From Clostridium sp. BJN0013 (GTDB taxonomy: Bacteria; Bacillota; Clostridia; Clostridiales; Clostridiaceae), in NCBI RefSeq assembly GCF_040939125.1, contig NZ_CP162495.1, forward strand, positions 3,658,001 to 3,722,000: a stretch of DNA of 64,000 nucleotides. Reading direction: 5' to 3'. A program made the translations under genes and the position numbers. Below, one piece after another: positions 36,407 to 46,191 of this stretch. Under the pieces are notes generated by a model. That model was not told the origin of the DNA and made no database searches. It worked only from the letters and a program-made list of their open reading frames with translations. How positions within the stretch are numbered: position 1 is the first letter of the stretch; every line of letters starts with the position of its first letter.

Positions 36407-36590
36407 GTTACGGTTCATTATTGATGATGCTTGCAGGAGGGCATTTGAATATGGTGCATTCAGCTACAAAACAATAAAGAATATTTGTGAGAAGAACTCG
36501 ATTTCCCTACCGGCAAGCTATCATGAAAACTATATTAATCCTAATGGTACTAATGTGTCAAGAGATCTATCGGAATCTGACCTACGGACA
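36407..36590 (+). pseudogene. IS21-like transposase, C-terminal fragment
   Basis: Translates as FIIDDACRRAFEYGAFSYK, then TIKNICEKN and NYINPNGTNVSRDLSE, which resembles the last residues of Mu/IS21-type (IstA) transposases (R-A-x-E-Y-G-x-x-S-Y-x-x-I-K). It is cut at its 3' end by the IS4-type element whose terminal motif CTGACCTACGGACAG starts near 36580. Confidence 0.45.
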
Positions 36591-37660
36591 GTAAAAAGGT
36601 GTTATTAGGATAGAAAAAGAAGATTATGCAAAAGTTAAATAAGTTACCAATGGAAAAGTGTAAAAAAATATAGCCAAGCTCTAAAATATAAGTTAAATTT
36701 ATAGCAACTTATAAAAAAGGAGAGCTGGCTATGATAAACAACCAAGAATATATTACATCAGAATTAGAAAAAATACTATACAAAATATTGCCCATAACTG
36801 CTAAAAGATTGAAGAACCTAGTTTATATAATCATAGGGATTATATTATCAAAATCAGTTGTAATCTCAGATATTTCTGAAAAGTTAAAAGATGATTTCAC
36901 GGGAGCAACTGAAGAAAGTAAAATAAAAAGAATATATAGATTTTTTACAAGTTCATCAATAGACCCTGAGTATTTATACAGCCTTTTTATTGAAGAAGTA
37001 CTGAAAAAATATATAAAATTAAGCAGCAGCAATAAAGTAATTATAATATTTGACCATACAACTATTGATAACAGATTTTTAATATTAAAATTTTCATTAA
37101 AAGTAGGTAAAAGATCAATTCCCATATGGTATAAAATATTTAGGTATGGTGAAAAGGCAATAAGAGTTTTGACCACATAAAACAAGGATTAAGTGAACTC
37201 AAGGAGATATTTGCCCCTTATGATTATGAGATTATAGTCCTTGCAGACAGGGGTTTTAAAAGTATAGATTTATTTAAATTCATAGACTCACTTGGTTTTA
37301 AATATTATATTAGATGTACTAATGATATGCTTGTAAAAATAGAGGGTAAAAAGGAAATTAAGTATTTAAGAGATATAACCCCTATGAAAAAAGTCGTAAG
37401 GAAATTTAACGGATTTTTTTTGAGTGCTGAAGAATATGAATGTAATATAGCAGTATGTAAGGCAGAAGGGTCAGAAGATACCTGGTATCTGGCAACTAAT
37501 ATGGACAGTAAAAAAGCCTTGAGAGAATATAAAAAGAGATTCATAATGGAATTCCAGATTCCTGAATCTATAAAAATTTTAATAAAGGCATTTAAAAATG
37601 CAGGAAGTAAGTGGAAGAATGAATTTATTGATACTTTTAAACAAATATAAGAGTATTCTT
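36577..37660 (+). pseudogene. IS4-type transposase, degenerate copy 2
   Basis: The 5' end is intact: MINNQEYITSELEKILYKI from 36731, with FDHTTIDNRF as first catalytic Asp region. The frame ends at 37180 and continues in another frame with SFDHIKQGLSELKEIF and VLADRGFKSIDLF (second Asp). One extra base in AAAAGG at 37152-37157 would give one frame. The glutamate region and C-terminus are lost after EYKKRF at ~37540. It lies between the two inverted IS1182 copies. Confidence 0.75.
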
Positions 37661-37991
37661 TAAAAAATAAAAATTTTTTACACCAAAAGCCCTGGCGATA
37701 CAAGAGCTTTTATAAATTATGGTAAAAAACTTGAGTGAGATATTAAAGTATTCTTATGACATTAACCATTATATCCAACTTTAAATATTTTATATTTATC
37801 TCCCAAAAGTTCTGTGATATAATAACGCTAATGAATTGTAACATGGAATGTGTTTGAATAAAATAAAAGTATTTACATGGAATTACGTTGAACCTTAACA
37901 GAATAACTGGAAATATGCTTAAGAAAATGGTTGAAGCTTATGAGCAGGATTTAAAATAAAGTATGATAATAAAAACCTAGTGGGAAAATCC

Positions 37992-39758
37992 GAGGCCACT
38001 GAAAAACTAAGAATATTGACCGTCATCACAAAAGTGATGGCGGTTTTGCTTTTTTTACCAATAAATGATATTTCTTTTATGTTAAGTTGTTCAAACAAAA
38101 AGGATTTTGAAACGTCATGTCGAATAATATAACTAAGAAGATAATGATTTATTGATTGGAAGAAATGAACTATATGATAAAGGTGCAGCAACAATTTGTA
38201 ATGAGTAAGTATCAAGGACTATATGACTTGATTATTCCAAAGGACCATTTTCTAAGACAACTCAATGATTTAGTTGATTTCTCATTCATATACGATGAAC
38301 TACTCAATAATTACAGTGTTGACATGGGGCGTGGTGCCAAGGATCCCATCATGTTGTTTAAATACCTTATATTGAAGACAACCTACGAACTTTCCGATGA
38401 AGACGTAGTTGAAAGAACACTTTATGACATGTCATTTAAATACTTTCTGAATCTTGCACCTGAGGAAGCTGATCTGATTCATCCAAGTACATTAATAAAA
38501 TTTAGAAAGCTGCGCTTGAAAGATACGAATATGCTTGATTTATTAATCAAGAAAACAGTTGAAATTGCAATTGCTAAGGGAGTTTTAGCCAGTAGAACTC
38601 TTATAGTTGATTCCACACATACCAAAGCAAGATATAACCAGAAGTCTGCTCAGGAAGTGCTATTGGAACGGGCAAAGTCTTTGAGGAAGGAAATCTACGC
38701 AGTTAACAGTGAGATAAAAGAAAAGTTTCCTCAAAAGGTTACAGGTGATAAGATTGAAGATATTATAAGATACTGCCAAGATTTAATCAATGTTGTTGAA
38801 CCTACACCTGAGCTTGTGATATATGAGAAGATTAAAGAACGACTCAATTATTTAAACGAGGCCATCGAAGATGACCTGGAGCAGTTAGCGCTTTCAAAGG
38901 ATGAAGATGCCCGAGTAGGGCATAAGACAGCCGATTCTTCATTTTTTGGGTACAAAACACACATTGCAATGAGTGAAGAACGCATAATTACAGGAGCTAC
39001 TATTACTACCGGAGAAAAATCCGATGGTAAAGAACTTCAAGAGTTAATTGAAAAAAGTCAAAACGCAGGCATGACAGTTGATGAGATAATTGGTGATACT
39101 GCTTATTCGGAAAAAGGAAATTTAGAGTATGCCAAAGAAAATCAAATCAAGTTGATTTCAAAACTTAATCCAATAATTTCATGTGGATCTCGTACGAAAG
39201 AGGAAGAATTCCAATTCAACAAGGATGCTGGAATGTTTATTTGCCCTGCCGGTCATATAGCCATAAGAAAAGCCCGTCAGGGTAAGAAAAATCATAATAA
39301 AAATCAAGTTACTACATACTATTTTGATGTTAATAAATGCAAATGCTGTTCTCGAGGAGAAGGATGTTACAAAGAAGGTTGCAAGTCCAAGACCTATTCT
39401 GTATCTATAAAGTCTGATATTCATAAAGATCAAATGGCTTTTCAAGAAACAGAATACTTTAAGGAACGAGCAAGACAACGATATATGATTGAAGCTAAGA
39501 ACAGTGAACTTAAACACCAGCACGGCTATGATATGGCATTATCGTCGGGCTTAATTAACATGCAAATGCAAGGTGCACTTACAATATTTACTGTTAATAT
39601 CAAGAGAATCATAAAGCTCCTAACGGAGCAATAAGCTTTAAGTAACACATTAATGAGAGAAGAGCACGAAATATTTCAGAAAGAAATGAAATACTCCGTG
39701 CTCTTTTTACTGCTTAAATCAATCTTTAGGAAAAAAGCGAAGCTTTTTCAGTGGCCTC
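37992..39758 (+). mobile_element. IS1182-family insertion sequence, copy B (complete)
   Basis: 1767 bp, same ends as copy A (GAGGCCACTG at 37992, CAGTGGCCTC ending 39758), opposite orientation. Flanks are CCTAGTGGGAAAATCC on the left and GTAAAATCCTACTAGG on the right, which would together form a terminator-like hairpin without the IS. The flanking DNA outside both copies is also shared, so a larger segment was duplicated or both went into equivalent hairpins. Confidence 0.92.
38156..39634 (+). CDS. IS1182-family transposase (copy B)
   Basis: 492 residues, intact, nearly identical to the product of 34485-35963. The annotated start reads MEEMNYMIKVQQQFVMSKYQG; the second or third Met is equally possible. 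The DDE residues and C-terminal cysteine cluster are preserved. The noncoding 5' segment of ~150 bp contains a hairpin (ACCGTCATCACAAAAGTGATGGCGGT) that may limit readthrough transcription into the transposase from outside. Confidence 0.95.
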   Translation: MEEMNYMIKVQQQFVMSKYQGLYDLIIPKDHFLRQLNDLVDFSFIYDELLNNYSVDMGRGAKDPIMLFKYLILKTTYELSDEDVVERTLYDMSFKYFLNLAPEEADLIHPSTLIKFRKLRLKDTNMLDLLIKKTVEIAIAKGVLASRTLIVDSTHTKARYNQKSAQEVLLERAKSLRKEIYAVNSEIKEKFPQKVTGDKIEDIIRYCQDLINVVEPTPELVIYEKIKERLNYLNEAIEDDLEQLALSKDEDARVGHKTADSSFFGYKTHIAMSEERIITGATITTGEKSDGKELQELIEKSQNAGMTVDEIIGDTAYSEKGNLEYAKENQIKLISKLNPIISCGSRTKEEEFQFNKDAGMFICPAGHIAIRKARQGKKNHNKNQVTTYYFDVNKCKCCSRGEGCYKEGCKSKTYSVSIKSDIHKDQMAFQETEYFKERARQRYMIEAKNSELKHQHGYDMALSSGLINMQMQGALTIFTVNIKRIIKLLTEQ

Positions 39759-39833
39759 GTAAAATCCTACTAGGTTTTTGAATTTTGATGTTCAATAAAT
39801 CACGCATTCAAGTAAAAAAATGAGTTGAAATAA

Positions 39834-40172
39834 CTACTCGAAATCTTCATCTAAATGTCGACCTCCGCCCTGAGGTGGCCTTCCTCCTTGAGGTGGAGGT
39901 ACATGAATTGGAGTAATACGTAATATGTCACGACGGTGAACACGAACAGGTTGACTACCAGAATGTGTAAATATGGTTAAAGATACTATGTCTGTACGCC
40001 GATTGTAACCATTTATATGCGCTGTGACTGTGCCACGCCCCCTAATATCAACAAGTGCAGTTTGACCAACATGTGATTGTATTACTTCAGGAGTAATACG
40101 TTGTCTAAAATAGTCATAGTAGTTATCATAGTAATCATCATAATAATCAAAAGGACAATAATAATTTTCCAA
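39834..40172 (-). CDS. Tyr/Asp-rich small protein, spore-coat-like
   Basis: 112 residues. The N-terminus is a low-complexity Tyr/Asp/Asn stretch (YYDDYYDNYYDYF), the middle a small beta domain (VGQTALVDIRGRGTVTAHI, SQPVRVHRRDILRITP), and the C-terminus a Pro/Gly tail. This composition is typical of spore coat or exosporium proteins in Clostridium, but I recognise no family. The ATG follows AAGGAGAAAATAGAC. It lies between IS copy B and decayed DNA and is intact. Confidence 0.6.
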   Translation of the reverse strand: MENYYCPFDYYDDYYDNYYDYFRQRITPEVIQSHVGQTALVDIRGRGTVTAHINGYNRRTDIVSLTIFTHSGSQPVRVHRRDILRITPIHVPPPQGGRPPQGGGRHLDEDFE

Positions 40173-40657
40173 TGTCTATTTTCTCCTTATATTTATCATT
40201 TCAATATTTATATTATGTTAGTATAATATTTTTGGGAATTGATTATTAATAAAGTTTGGTAATAAGAATTATTGAAATAATTACTAAAAGCCATGGGGCA
40301 TCTCTAAAACTTTTATTCATGATAAAATTATTTAGTAGATATTAAAGTATTTTTATGATGTTAAGCATTATATCCATTTAATTCATACTTATACACAACG
40401 TGTAAATCCATGTAATTCCCCAAAATCCCCACATACCTGTGTTTTATGTTAAAATTTACTCTATATTAGAGGGGATAGTGTATGACTGTTAGATGAGTAT
40501 AATATGAATATTGTTCATTAATTTAATCATGTGTTTTTAGCTTTAAATCTAATATTATATTCACTATTTAGTTGTTTCTATGACTACTTCAAATCTAGTG
40601 GATTTCGCTTCTATTGTATTATGATTTCAAATTATAAATAAAAATGCTGTAAATAAA
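40173..40657. other. Intergenic, no gene seen
   Basis: AT-rich. It contains CCATGTAATTCCCC near 40410 (shared with 33318 on the other strand) and no open frame of note. Confidence 0.4.
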
Positions 40658-40769
40658 ATGGATGAGATTACTATTTCGGTTTTTACATATTTGTTTGCCA
40701 ATTTAGGAAAGTCTTTTATTTCACCTGATAATTTCATAATCTCACTAAAGGCTCCAAATAGCTTACACA

Positions 40770-40870
40770 AGATGGATGAAATAGAAGCTGCTATGGATAA
40801 TATACGCAGAAAGTATGGTACTTTTATAATTAATCGAGGAATATTGATGAAAAAAAATAGTGAGAATTAA
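40770..40870 (+). pseudogene. dinB: dinB (DNA polymerase IV) C-terminal fragment
   Basis: The end of a 70-codon open frame reads EIEAAMDNIRRKYGTFIINRG and a short basic tail, which matches the last segment of Y-family DNA polymerase IV (little-finger end, D-x-I-R-x-K-Y-G...RG). The first half of the frame is not DinB-like. A larger DinB piece lies at 46673-47280, lacking exactly this C-terminus. Confidence 0.5.
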
Positions 40871-40971
40871 TTACATTGAGTTAATATAACGTGAGTTTGA
40901 AAATTTGAGCTTATATATGGTTAAGATTACCACATATAAATACAAAAAAGTAGCCTCACTAATGTGTTACA

Positions 40972-41066
40972 TTTTATTCCAATACATTTTCAGGGGTTAA
41001 GTAGAAGGATAAAATTTCACCTTTATGATTTACAACTAGATGAAGATTAAACCCATAAAACCATCA
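40972..41066 (-). pseudogene. IS982-family transposase fragment
   Basis: On the minus strand, WFYGFNLHLVVNHKGEIL and SFYLTPENVLE match the middle of IS982 transposases (G-F-K-L-H-L-V-x-N-D-K-G-E). About 30 codons remain, with stops on both sides. Confidence 0.6.
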
Positions 41067-41104
41067 GGGCTAAATCATGAGTTAACAAATTGTAAACAAA
41101 CAAA

Positions 41105-41150
41105 AAAAGTGAGTGGATAATTCTAAATATAGGAGTTTAATCCACTCTTT
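41105..41150. terminator. Hairpin, possibly an IS end
   Basis: AGTGGAT and ATCCACT arms separated by ~20 nt, just before the ISAs1 remnant. Confidence 0.3.
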
Positions 41151-41233
41151 GTTTCTTGATTTTGTATAAAATAATATATAATCGGTTTATATGTAACTTT
41201 TATATAAATACAAAGAAGAGAAGGATAAACTTA

Positions 41234-41759
41234 TGAGCAACAAAGAGTCTCTATTTTTTAATTATTTTAAAATAATCAAAGACGTAAGGCAGCAAGCCAA
41301 AGTATGTCATTTACTAATAGATATACTTTTTATTGCAGTAGCTGCAACCATTGCTAATGCAAGTGGTTGGGAGGAAGTTGAAATATTTGCAAAGAAGTGA
41401 GAAGATTGGTTTGGCAAGTTTCTTGAACTTCCAAATGGTATACCATCTCATGATACTTTTGAGAGGGTTTTTAGATGGATAGATCCAAAACAATTTGAAA
41501 AGTGTTTTGTTCATTGGCAGTAAGAAAACATTGGGGAATAGAATCAACTCATTGGATTCTTGATATTGTATTTAAAGAAGATGGTCGTAGAGTAAGGAAA
41601 GATTATGGTCCGCAAAATTTAGCCATGCTAAAACGATTGGCTCTAAATATAATAAAAAAATACACTACTGAACCTAAGTATAGTTTAAAATCTAAAAGGT
41701 TTGCTGCTTCTGTAGACAATAATTATCTAGAACAGGTACTTATTAAAAACTTCATATAA
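41234..41759 (+). pseudogene. ISAs1-family transposase, internally deleted
   Basis: The start (KESLFFNYFKIIKDVRQQAK, then WEEVEIFAKK-stop-EDWFGKFL, GIPSHDTFERVFRWIDPKQF) matches the N-terminal DDE_Tnp_1-associated domain of ISAs1/H-repeat transposases. It joins directly to the C-terminal part (HWGIESTHWILDIVFKEDG and LAMLKRLALNIIKK). The catalytic middle is deleted and a TGA lies at 41398. Confidence 0.8.
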
Positions 41760-42312
41760 GACAATACAGGGAAAATTTGTATAACAAGTACTAGGCATAT
41801 CCGAAAAAGACTGTCTGGTTTTCTATGCAAAAAATCTTGACTAAATTAATGAAGTTCCCTGAAACGCTTCAACTCCATATCATTGTAATTTCAGGGTTGC
41901 CACAAAAAAATATTATCATACCACATATATAGATGCAATGGTTATTTTTTAAAAATTTTCTATTGGGGATGTGATTAAGAAAAATATTCATGCGTAACCC
42001 CTGACGAATTCTTTAATACTACTTTACATGAATTTTAAAATATGATATCATAAAAAATATATAAATATATCTAATTGTTTAAATTTATATTATATCAAAA
42101 AGTTATCAATCATTTTATGGCCATCTATATTTAAAAATAAGTATTTGATTTTTCAAGTACTTATTTTTGCTTTTTGAAATAGTTATCAACAGCATTATGT
42201 TGATAATGTGGACAACTAATGTAAAAATCATAGGGAAATGAAATTATAGTGGAAAATTATATACTGAATAAATACTTCATATTGAAGAACTATATTTGAT
42301 GTGGGCTTAATT
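41760..42312. other. Non-coding stretch with DnaA-box-like inverted repeat
   Basis: No gene. TTATCAACA (42183-42191) and TGTTGATAA (42198-42206) form a perfect 9-bp inverted repeat followed by TGTGGACAA. These resemble DnaA boxes. A hairpin with a T tract (AAGTATTTG...CAAGTACTTATTTTT) lies just before. Confidence 0.4.
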
Positions 42313-42476
42313 ATGAATGATATAAAGCAAAATGTGATTTCAGTAAATGTAGATGGAAAAGATATAAAAGCGATAAATATGAGTAATGGTATGTTTAGCT
42401 GTGCAATGTGTGGTGGAAATGGAAAGACATAATGGACAATTGTTCATAGACCGGATTGTCCTTATCTCAAAAAATA
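42313..42476 (+). pseudogene. Small hypothetical protein with internal stop
   Basis: Reads MNDIKQNVISVNVDGKDIKA, then FSCAMCGGNGKT, a TAA, then WTIVHRPDCPYLKK and a second stop. The C-x-x-C and H-x-x-x-C spacing suggests a small zinc-binding protein. Not identified. Confidence 0.35.
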
Positions 42477-42705
42477 AAATAAGAAAACTGTCTTAAAGTG
42501 GTTGGGAATATGAGTAAATCATTTGAAAGACATCTTCTTAAATTTTTTTGGGTTTTTAGTATTCTGTTGATTATAAAATTCTTGATTATAAAATTTTGAT
42601 AAAATAAAGTTATTACATGGTATTTAAAATAATATGATGAAATTTGTAAAAAATACTTTATTTTTTTTTAAATATATTGAAAAAATACGGAAAGGAGGAA
42701 ATGAA

Positions 42706-44818
42706 ACATGTTTTAGTAGAATTCGGAGGAATATCAGGAATAGAATTTTGTAATAATGTACTAGACAGTATGCTGCTATATGGAAATCTTTAAAGATTTA
42801 TACGAGAAGGCAATTTGTGGCTAAGGAAACTAAGTGCTGGGGTGTAGAGGATTGCACATGTAAATTTAATGTAGTTTCCGTATAATATTATATAGGAGTA
42901 ATGTATGGCAGAATATATTACTATATTATGATATATGTGAAATAAACAATTAATTTTTTGGAGGGTTTACTGTGAAAATTAATAGTATATCAAGTAAGAT
43001 ATCTTTGTTAAAAAAGTTATCTATTAATCGAATAGGTTTGATAATTCCCCTAGTATTTATAATGATTTTAGGTATCATTTTCATTTAAGATCTCTAATTG
43101 TAAAAAAGTAAAGGATATTACTGCTATGTTGAAAGATATTGCTGAGGGACAGGGATTTGATAAAGCGAGTTGTTATCTCTTCGGAGGATGAAATTGGAGA
43201 AATGTCAAACTATTTTAATTTATTTATTGAAAATATCCATAGTATAGTAAAAAGGTTATTTGTGAAATTGATAATATGAATAAGGTAGTAATTGAAGCTA
43301 ATGCAGACAAAACTCGTAAAGATATTAAAAAAACTATAGATGAAATTTTGGACAAGATCAAAGAAGTAGAGAAAATAAAAGCTTTATCAGATGTTATTTT
43401 AAATATATTTTCTCATACAAATTTTCTAGCTTTAAATGCTTCAATAGAAGCTGCCAGAGCAGGAGAGGCAGGAAAAGGTTTTTTGTAGTAGCAGGGGAAA
43501 TACAAAAATTAACTGAAGACTCTAAAAATACTGTAAGTAAGATACAAAGTACATTAGATGGTATATTTAAAAGCAGTAGATAATTTTGTAGCTATTGCAA
43601 ATAGTACTTTAGAATATATTGAGACAAAAGTTATGAATAGTTATAAAGAATCTGTGAGCATAGGTGAAAACTATGATAAGGATGCAATGTATATTAGGGT
43701 GTGTCTGAAAACTAAATATTGCGAAAGAACCGAGTTTTAGGTAAAATAAGATAAAAAACTTGGAGGGTGCAAATATGTCACAGAAGCGTTATGAAATATC
43801 AGATGAACAATGGGATCAAATAAAAAACTTAATTCCAATAGCAAAAACAGGACGACCTCCAAAAGACAACCGACTTATATTTAATGCCATACTATGGATT
43901 GCAAGAAGTGGTGCAGCATGGCGTGATTTACCAGAACGCTTCGGTTCATGGAAAACTGTATACAGTCGTTTTTGTAAGTGGCGTAACGATGGTACTTTAT
44001 TAACAATTTTTAAAGAGTTAACCTCAGATGCAGATTATGAAAATTTAAGCATTGATTCAACATGTATAAAAGCCCACCAGCACAGTGCTGGTGCTAAAAA
44101 GGGGCTGTAAACAGCGAAACAAAACAGCATATTGGACTGAGTCGCGGCGGACATACAACAAAAATTCATGCAGTTGTTGATGGACTTGGCAATCCAATCT
44201 ATTTTCAATTATCATCTGGCAATCTACACGACAGTACACAGGCCGTAGATGTTCTTTCCAACGTTGATATAGAAGGCAGCAATATCCTGGCAGATAAGGC
44301 ATATGGCACAAATGAAATTAGAGAATATATTACTTCAAAGAAATCCTCATATACTATTCCACCAAAATCAAATGTAAGAGAACCATGGAATTGTGACTGG
44401 TGGCTGTACAAGGAACGTCATTTAGTTGAATGTTTCTTTAACAAAATCAAACATTTTAGAAGAATTGCAACTCGTTATGACAAGCTTGCTGATTCTTTCC
44501 TTGCTTTTGTTTATATTGCTGCTATTTTTATTTTATCTAAGTAATTTATTGTTGCATTGTTTTGAGACACACTCTAATAGATGGGCAACAGATTTAAGTG
44601 CTACTTCTGAACAGCTTCTTACATCTATAAAATCAGTATTTGAAGCAATGAATGAAGTTTCAAAAGCAAATAATTCTGGATCTGAAGGGACTAATCACAT
44701 TGTACAGCAGATTTTAAAAATAAAGGATAAAGGAAATAAAATTCAGAATGAATCAGACCATGTAAAACAAAGTGCTGATAATTTGAAAGATTTGGTTGTG
44801 AAATTTAAAGTATAAGGT
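42706..44818 (+). pseudogene. V4R-type sensor / methyl-accepting chemotaxis protein, broken and split by IS5
   Basis: Pieces in order are: KHVLVEFGGISGIEFCNN and ETKCWGVEDCTCKF (end of a 4-vinyl-reductase/heme-NO-binding-like domain); a membrane helix (IGLIIPLVFIMILGIIF) near 43000; HAMP-like VVISSEDEIGEMSNYF; and the MCP signalling hairpin [21 protein letters not shown] at ~43420. After the IS5 element the protein resumes as RWATDLSATSEQLLTSIK and ends DLVVKFKV at 44815. There are several frameshifts besides the insertion. It was a chemoreceptor or gas/redox-sensing transducer. Confidence 0.7.
43697..44574 (+). mobile_element. IS5-family (IS427 group) insertion sequence
   Basis: 878 bp with terminal repeats GGGTGTGTCTGAAAAC and GTTTTGAGACACACTC. 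Two overlapping frames encode the transposase: orfA 43760-44110 (YEISDEQWDQIKNLIPIAKTG, SGAAWRDLPERFGSWKTVYSRF) and orfB from ~44105 (GLSRGGHTTKIHAVVDGLGN, ILADKAYGTNEIREYI, HLVECFFNKIKHFRRIATRYDK). The join is at AAAAAGGGGC (44096-44104); a -1 shift or one extra G links them. The group commonly uses programmed frameshifting, so the element may be functional. It is inserted in the MCP pseudogene. Confidence 0.85.
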
Positions 44819-44842
44819 TAATTTGTATATTTAACCTTATTG
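44813..44842 (+). terminator. Hairpin after the MCP gene
   Basis: AAGGTTAA, 8-nt loop, TTAACCTT directly after the MCP stop codon. Confidence 0.5.
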
Positions 44843-44961
44843 GGAACAAGAAAGGGTATTGGCTCTACTGAGTTTTAGGAGAACTTGTTCAGGGGCATAG
44901 TAGTGCTGATACCCTATTTTGAAAGAGCCGAAATGTTAGCTAATTGCTGCCTTTGGATAAA
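44841..44961 (-). repeat. Dispersed structured repeat, copy 3 (divergent)
   Basis: Shares with copies 1 and 2 the blocks TTATCCAAAGGCAG, AGCTAACAT, CAGCACTACTATGCCCCTG and AAGTTCTCCTAA (minus strand). The distal hairpin is incomplete. It is the most divergent copy and lies after the MCP pseudogene terminator. Confidence 0.5.
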
Positions 44962-45207
44962 TTTTATATTGTTTACAAATAGTTAATTAATATGGCATTA
45001 AATTGTAACAAATATCATATATAATAATACAAAGAAATTAATTTTAAAGGAAAATAAGGTGTGTTTACATAAGAAAAGTAGCGGAAATTACTGAATTAGT
45101 GTCTGTAGTTGTAGGACACTTTAAACTCAAATGCAATTGCTAGGATTAGTATACATAGTAAAGCAATAATCGATTTATAATTGTCTCCTTTAAAATAATA
45201 TTGTATA

Positions 45208-45246
45208 AAAGTAAGTGCCCTTTATTTAGGGTGCTTATTTTTATAT
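45208..45246 (+). terminator. Rho-independent terminator
   Basis: AAGTGCCCT, TTATTT loop, AGGGTGCTTATTTTTAT. No intact gene precedes it, so it marks a lost gene or small RNA. Confidence 0.55.
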
Positions 45247-45424
45247 TTTTTAACACAAGCATAATAACATCATAACAATTAGTGAATATAATAATGTTCA
45301 AATACCAATCATAACAACACTAAAGACAATACTCGTAATTAAATATGTCTTGTTATTCATATGAATATAATTTCTTAATAGTATAATTATGCCTATTAAT
45401 TTTACTAATTAGAAACCGTAGAAA

Positions 45425-45462
45425 GTACCAACATTATTTTGGTACTTATTTTTTTATTTCAA
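45425..45462 (+). terminator. Rho-independent terminator
   Basis: AAGTACCAA, ACATTAT loop, TTGGTACTTATTTTTTTATTT. Again no recognisable gene precedes it. Confidence 0.6.
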
Positions 45463-45475
45463 GAAGTTAATGGAA

Positions 45476-45535
45476 TATTGTAGATAATGTGTATAACCTG
45501 TGGATAAGTTGTTGATAATCTGTGGATTAATAGAA
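45476..45535 (+). promoter_or_regulatory. DnaA-box-like cluster upstream of small phage-type genes
   Basis: TGTGGATAA (45499-45507) is a consensus DnaA box in reverse; TTGATAA and TGTGGATTA (45521-45529) follow. The spacing and context resemble the 42183-42206 repeat. Could be an old phage or plasmid origin or a repressor site. Confidence 0.35.
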
Positions 45536-45545
45536 GGTGAGAGGT

Positions 45546-45707
45546 ATGAAGATAAGAGAAATCTTGAAAGAAAAGCTTAACCAAGATAAAAAATTAAATA
45601 AAGATAAATCCAGGAGAGGCCAATACCTCTCCTTTTCTGATATAGAAAAATTGATGGTTCATGACTGCTATAGGAGGGTCAAGGGTGCTGTTAGGAGGGT
45701 GAGATAA
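45546..45707 (+). CDS. Small phage-type hypothetical protein
   Basis: 53 residues: MKIREILKEKLNQDKKL..., QYLSFSDIEKLMVHDCYRRVK, RRVR. The LSFSDIEKLMxHxxYxR motif recurs in small early genes of clostridial phages. Preceded by AGGTGAGAGGT. First of three small genes on the plus strand. Confidence 0.55.
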   Translation: MKIREILKEKLNQDKKLNKDKSRRGQYLSFSDIEKLMVHDCYRRVKGAVRRVR

Positions 45708-45769
45708 GCAATAATGTTAAGGAATATATTAAGTTTTTATTTAGTAAAAGTCAAAGGAGGGCTGAGATA

Positions 45770-45886
45770 TTGCTGGCTATTGCTATAATTATGCTATTTA
45801 TAAATGGTAAGGTGAAACAAGGAATAGCTGCGTTACTAGGTGGTGGCCTGATAATTGCTTTAATAGAGATATATTTGAAAATATAA
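45770..45886 (+). CDS. Very small membrane protein (TTG start)
   Basis: 38 residues from TTG with AGGAGG 9 nt upstream: LLAIAIIMLFINGKVKQGIA then LLGGGLIIALIEIYLKI. Two hydrophobic helices with a basic turn. Probably a phage-type small membrane or holin-like peptide. Too short for the usual gene finders. Confidence 0.5.
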   Translation: MLAIAIIMLFINGKVKQGIAALLGGGLIIALIEIYLKI

Positions 45887-45948
45887 ATTTAAAATGAATG
45901 GACTGGAGTGAGGGAGATGAATGAAATATGTTGAAGGAGGAAATTATA

Positions 45949-46191
45949 ATGCTTGGAATAATATTAGGTTTAGCTGCGTGGTTAGCAGTAGTAAATGGTG
46001 TACTAAACGCTATAAGTAAAGTACATTCAAATGGATTTACTAATAAATATGTAATACAGGAAATGGATAAGGAAGGACAGGTTGTAATATATAAGAATAT
46101 TAAAACAAAGAATATTAAAACAGGAGAAATAAAAAAGGAACCATTTAGTGAATTTAGATTAGATATGAGATCAAGGTATATAGATATATAA
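45949..46191 (+). CDS. Small membrane-anchored phage-type protein
   Basis: 80 residues from the ATG at 45949 with GGAGG 9 nt upstream. One N-terminal helix (MLGIILGLAAWLAVVNGVL), then a charged part with a repeated KNIKTKNIKTGEIKKE segment. No family recognised. With the two small genes before it, it looks like a conserved piece of a phage or integrative element. Confidence 0.55.
   Translation: MLGIILGLAAWLAVVNGVLNAISKVHSNGFTNKYVIQEMDKEGQVVIYKNIKTKNIKTGEIKKEPFSEFRLDMRSRYIDI

Noticed and set aside
44426-44815. 129-codon frame joining IS5 and the MCP end
   Set aside because: Its N-terminal half is out of frame with the transposase; only the MCP part after the IS is real.
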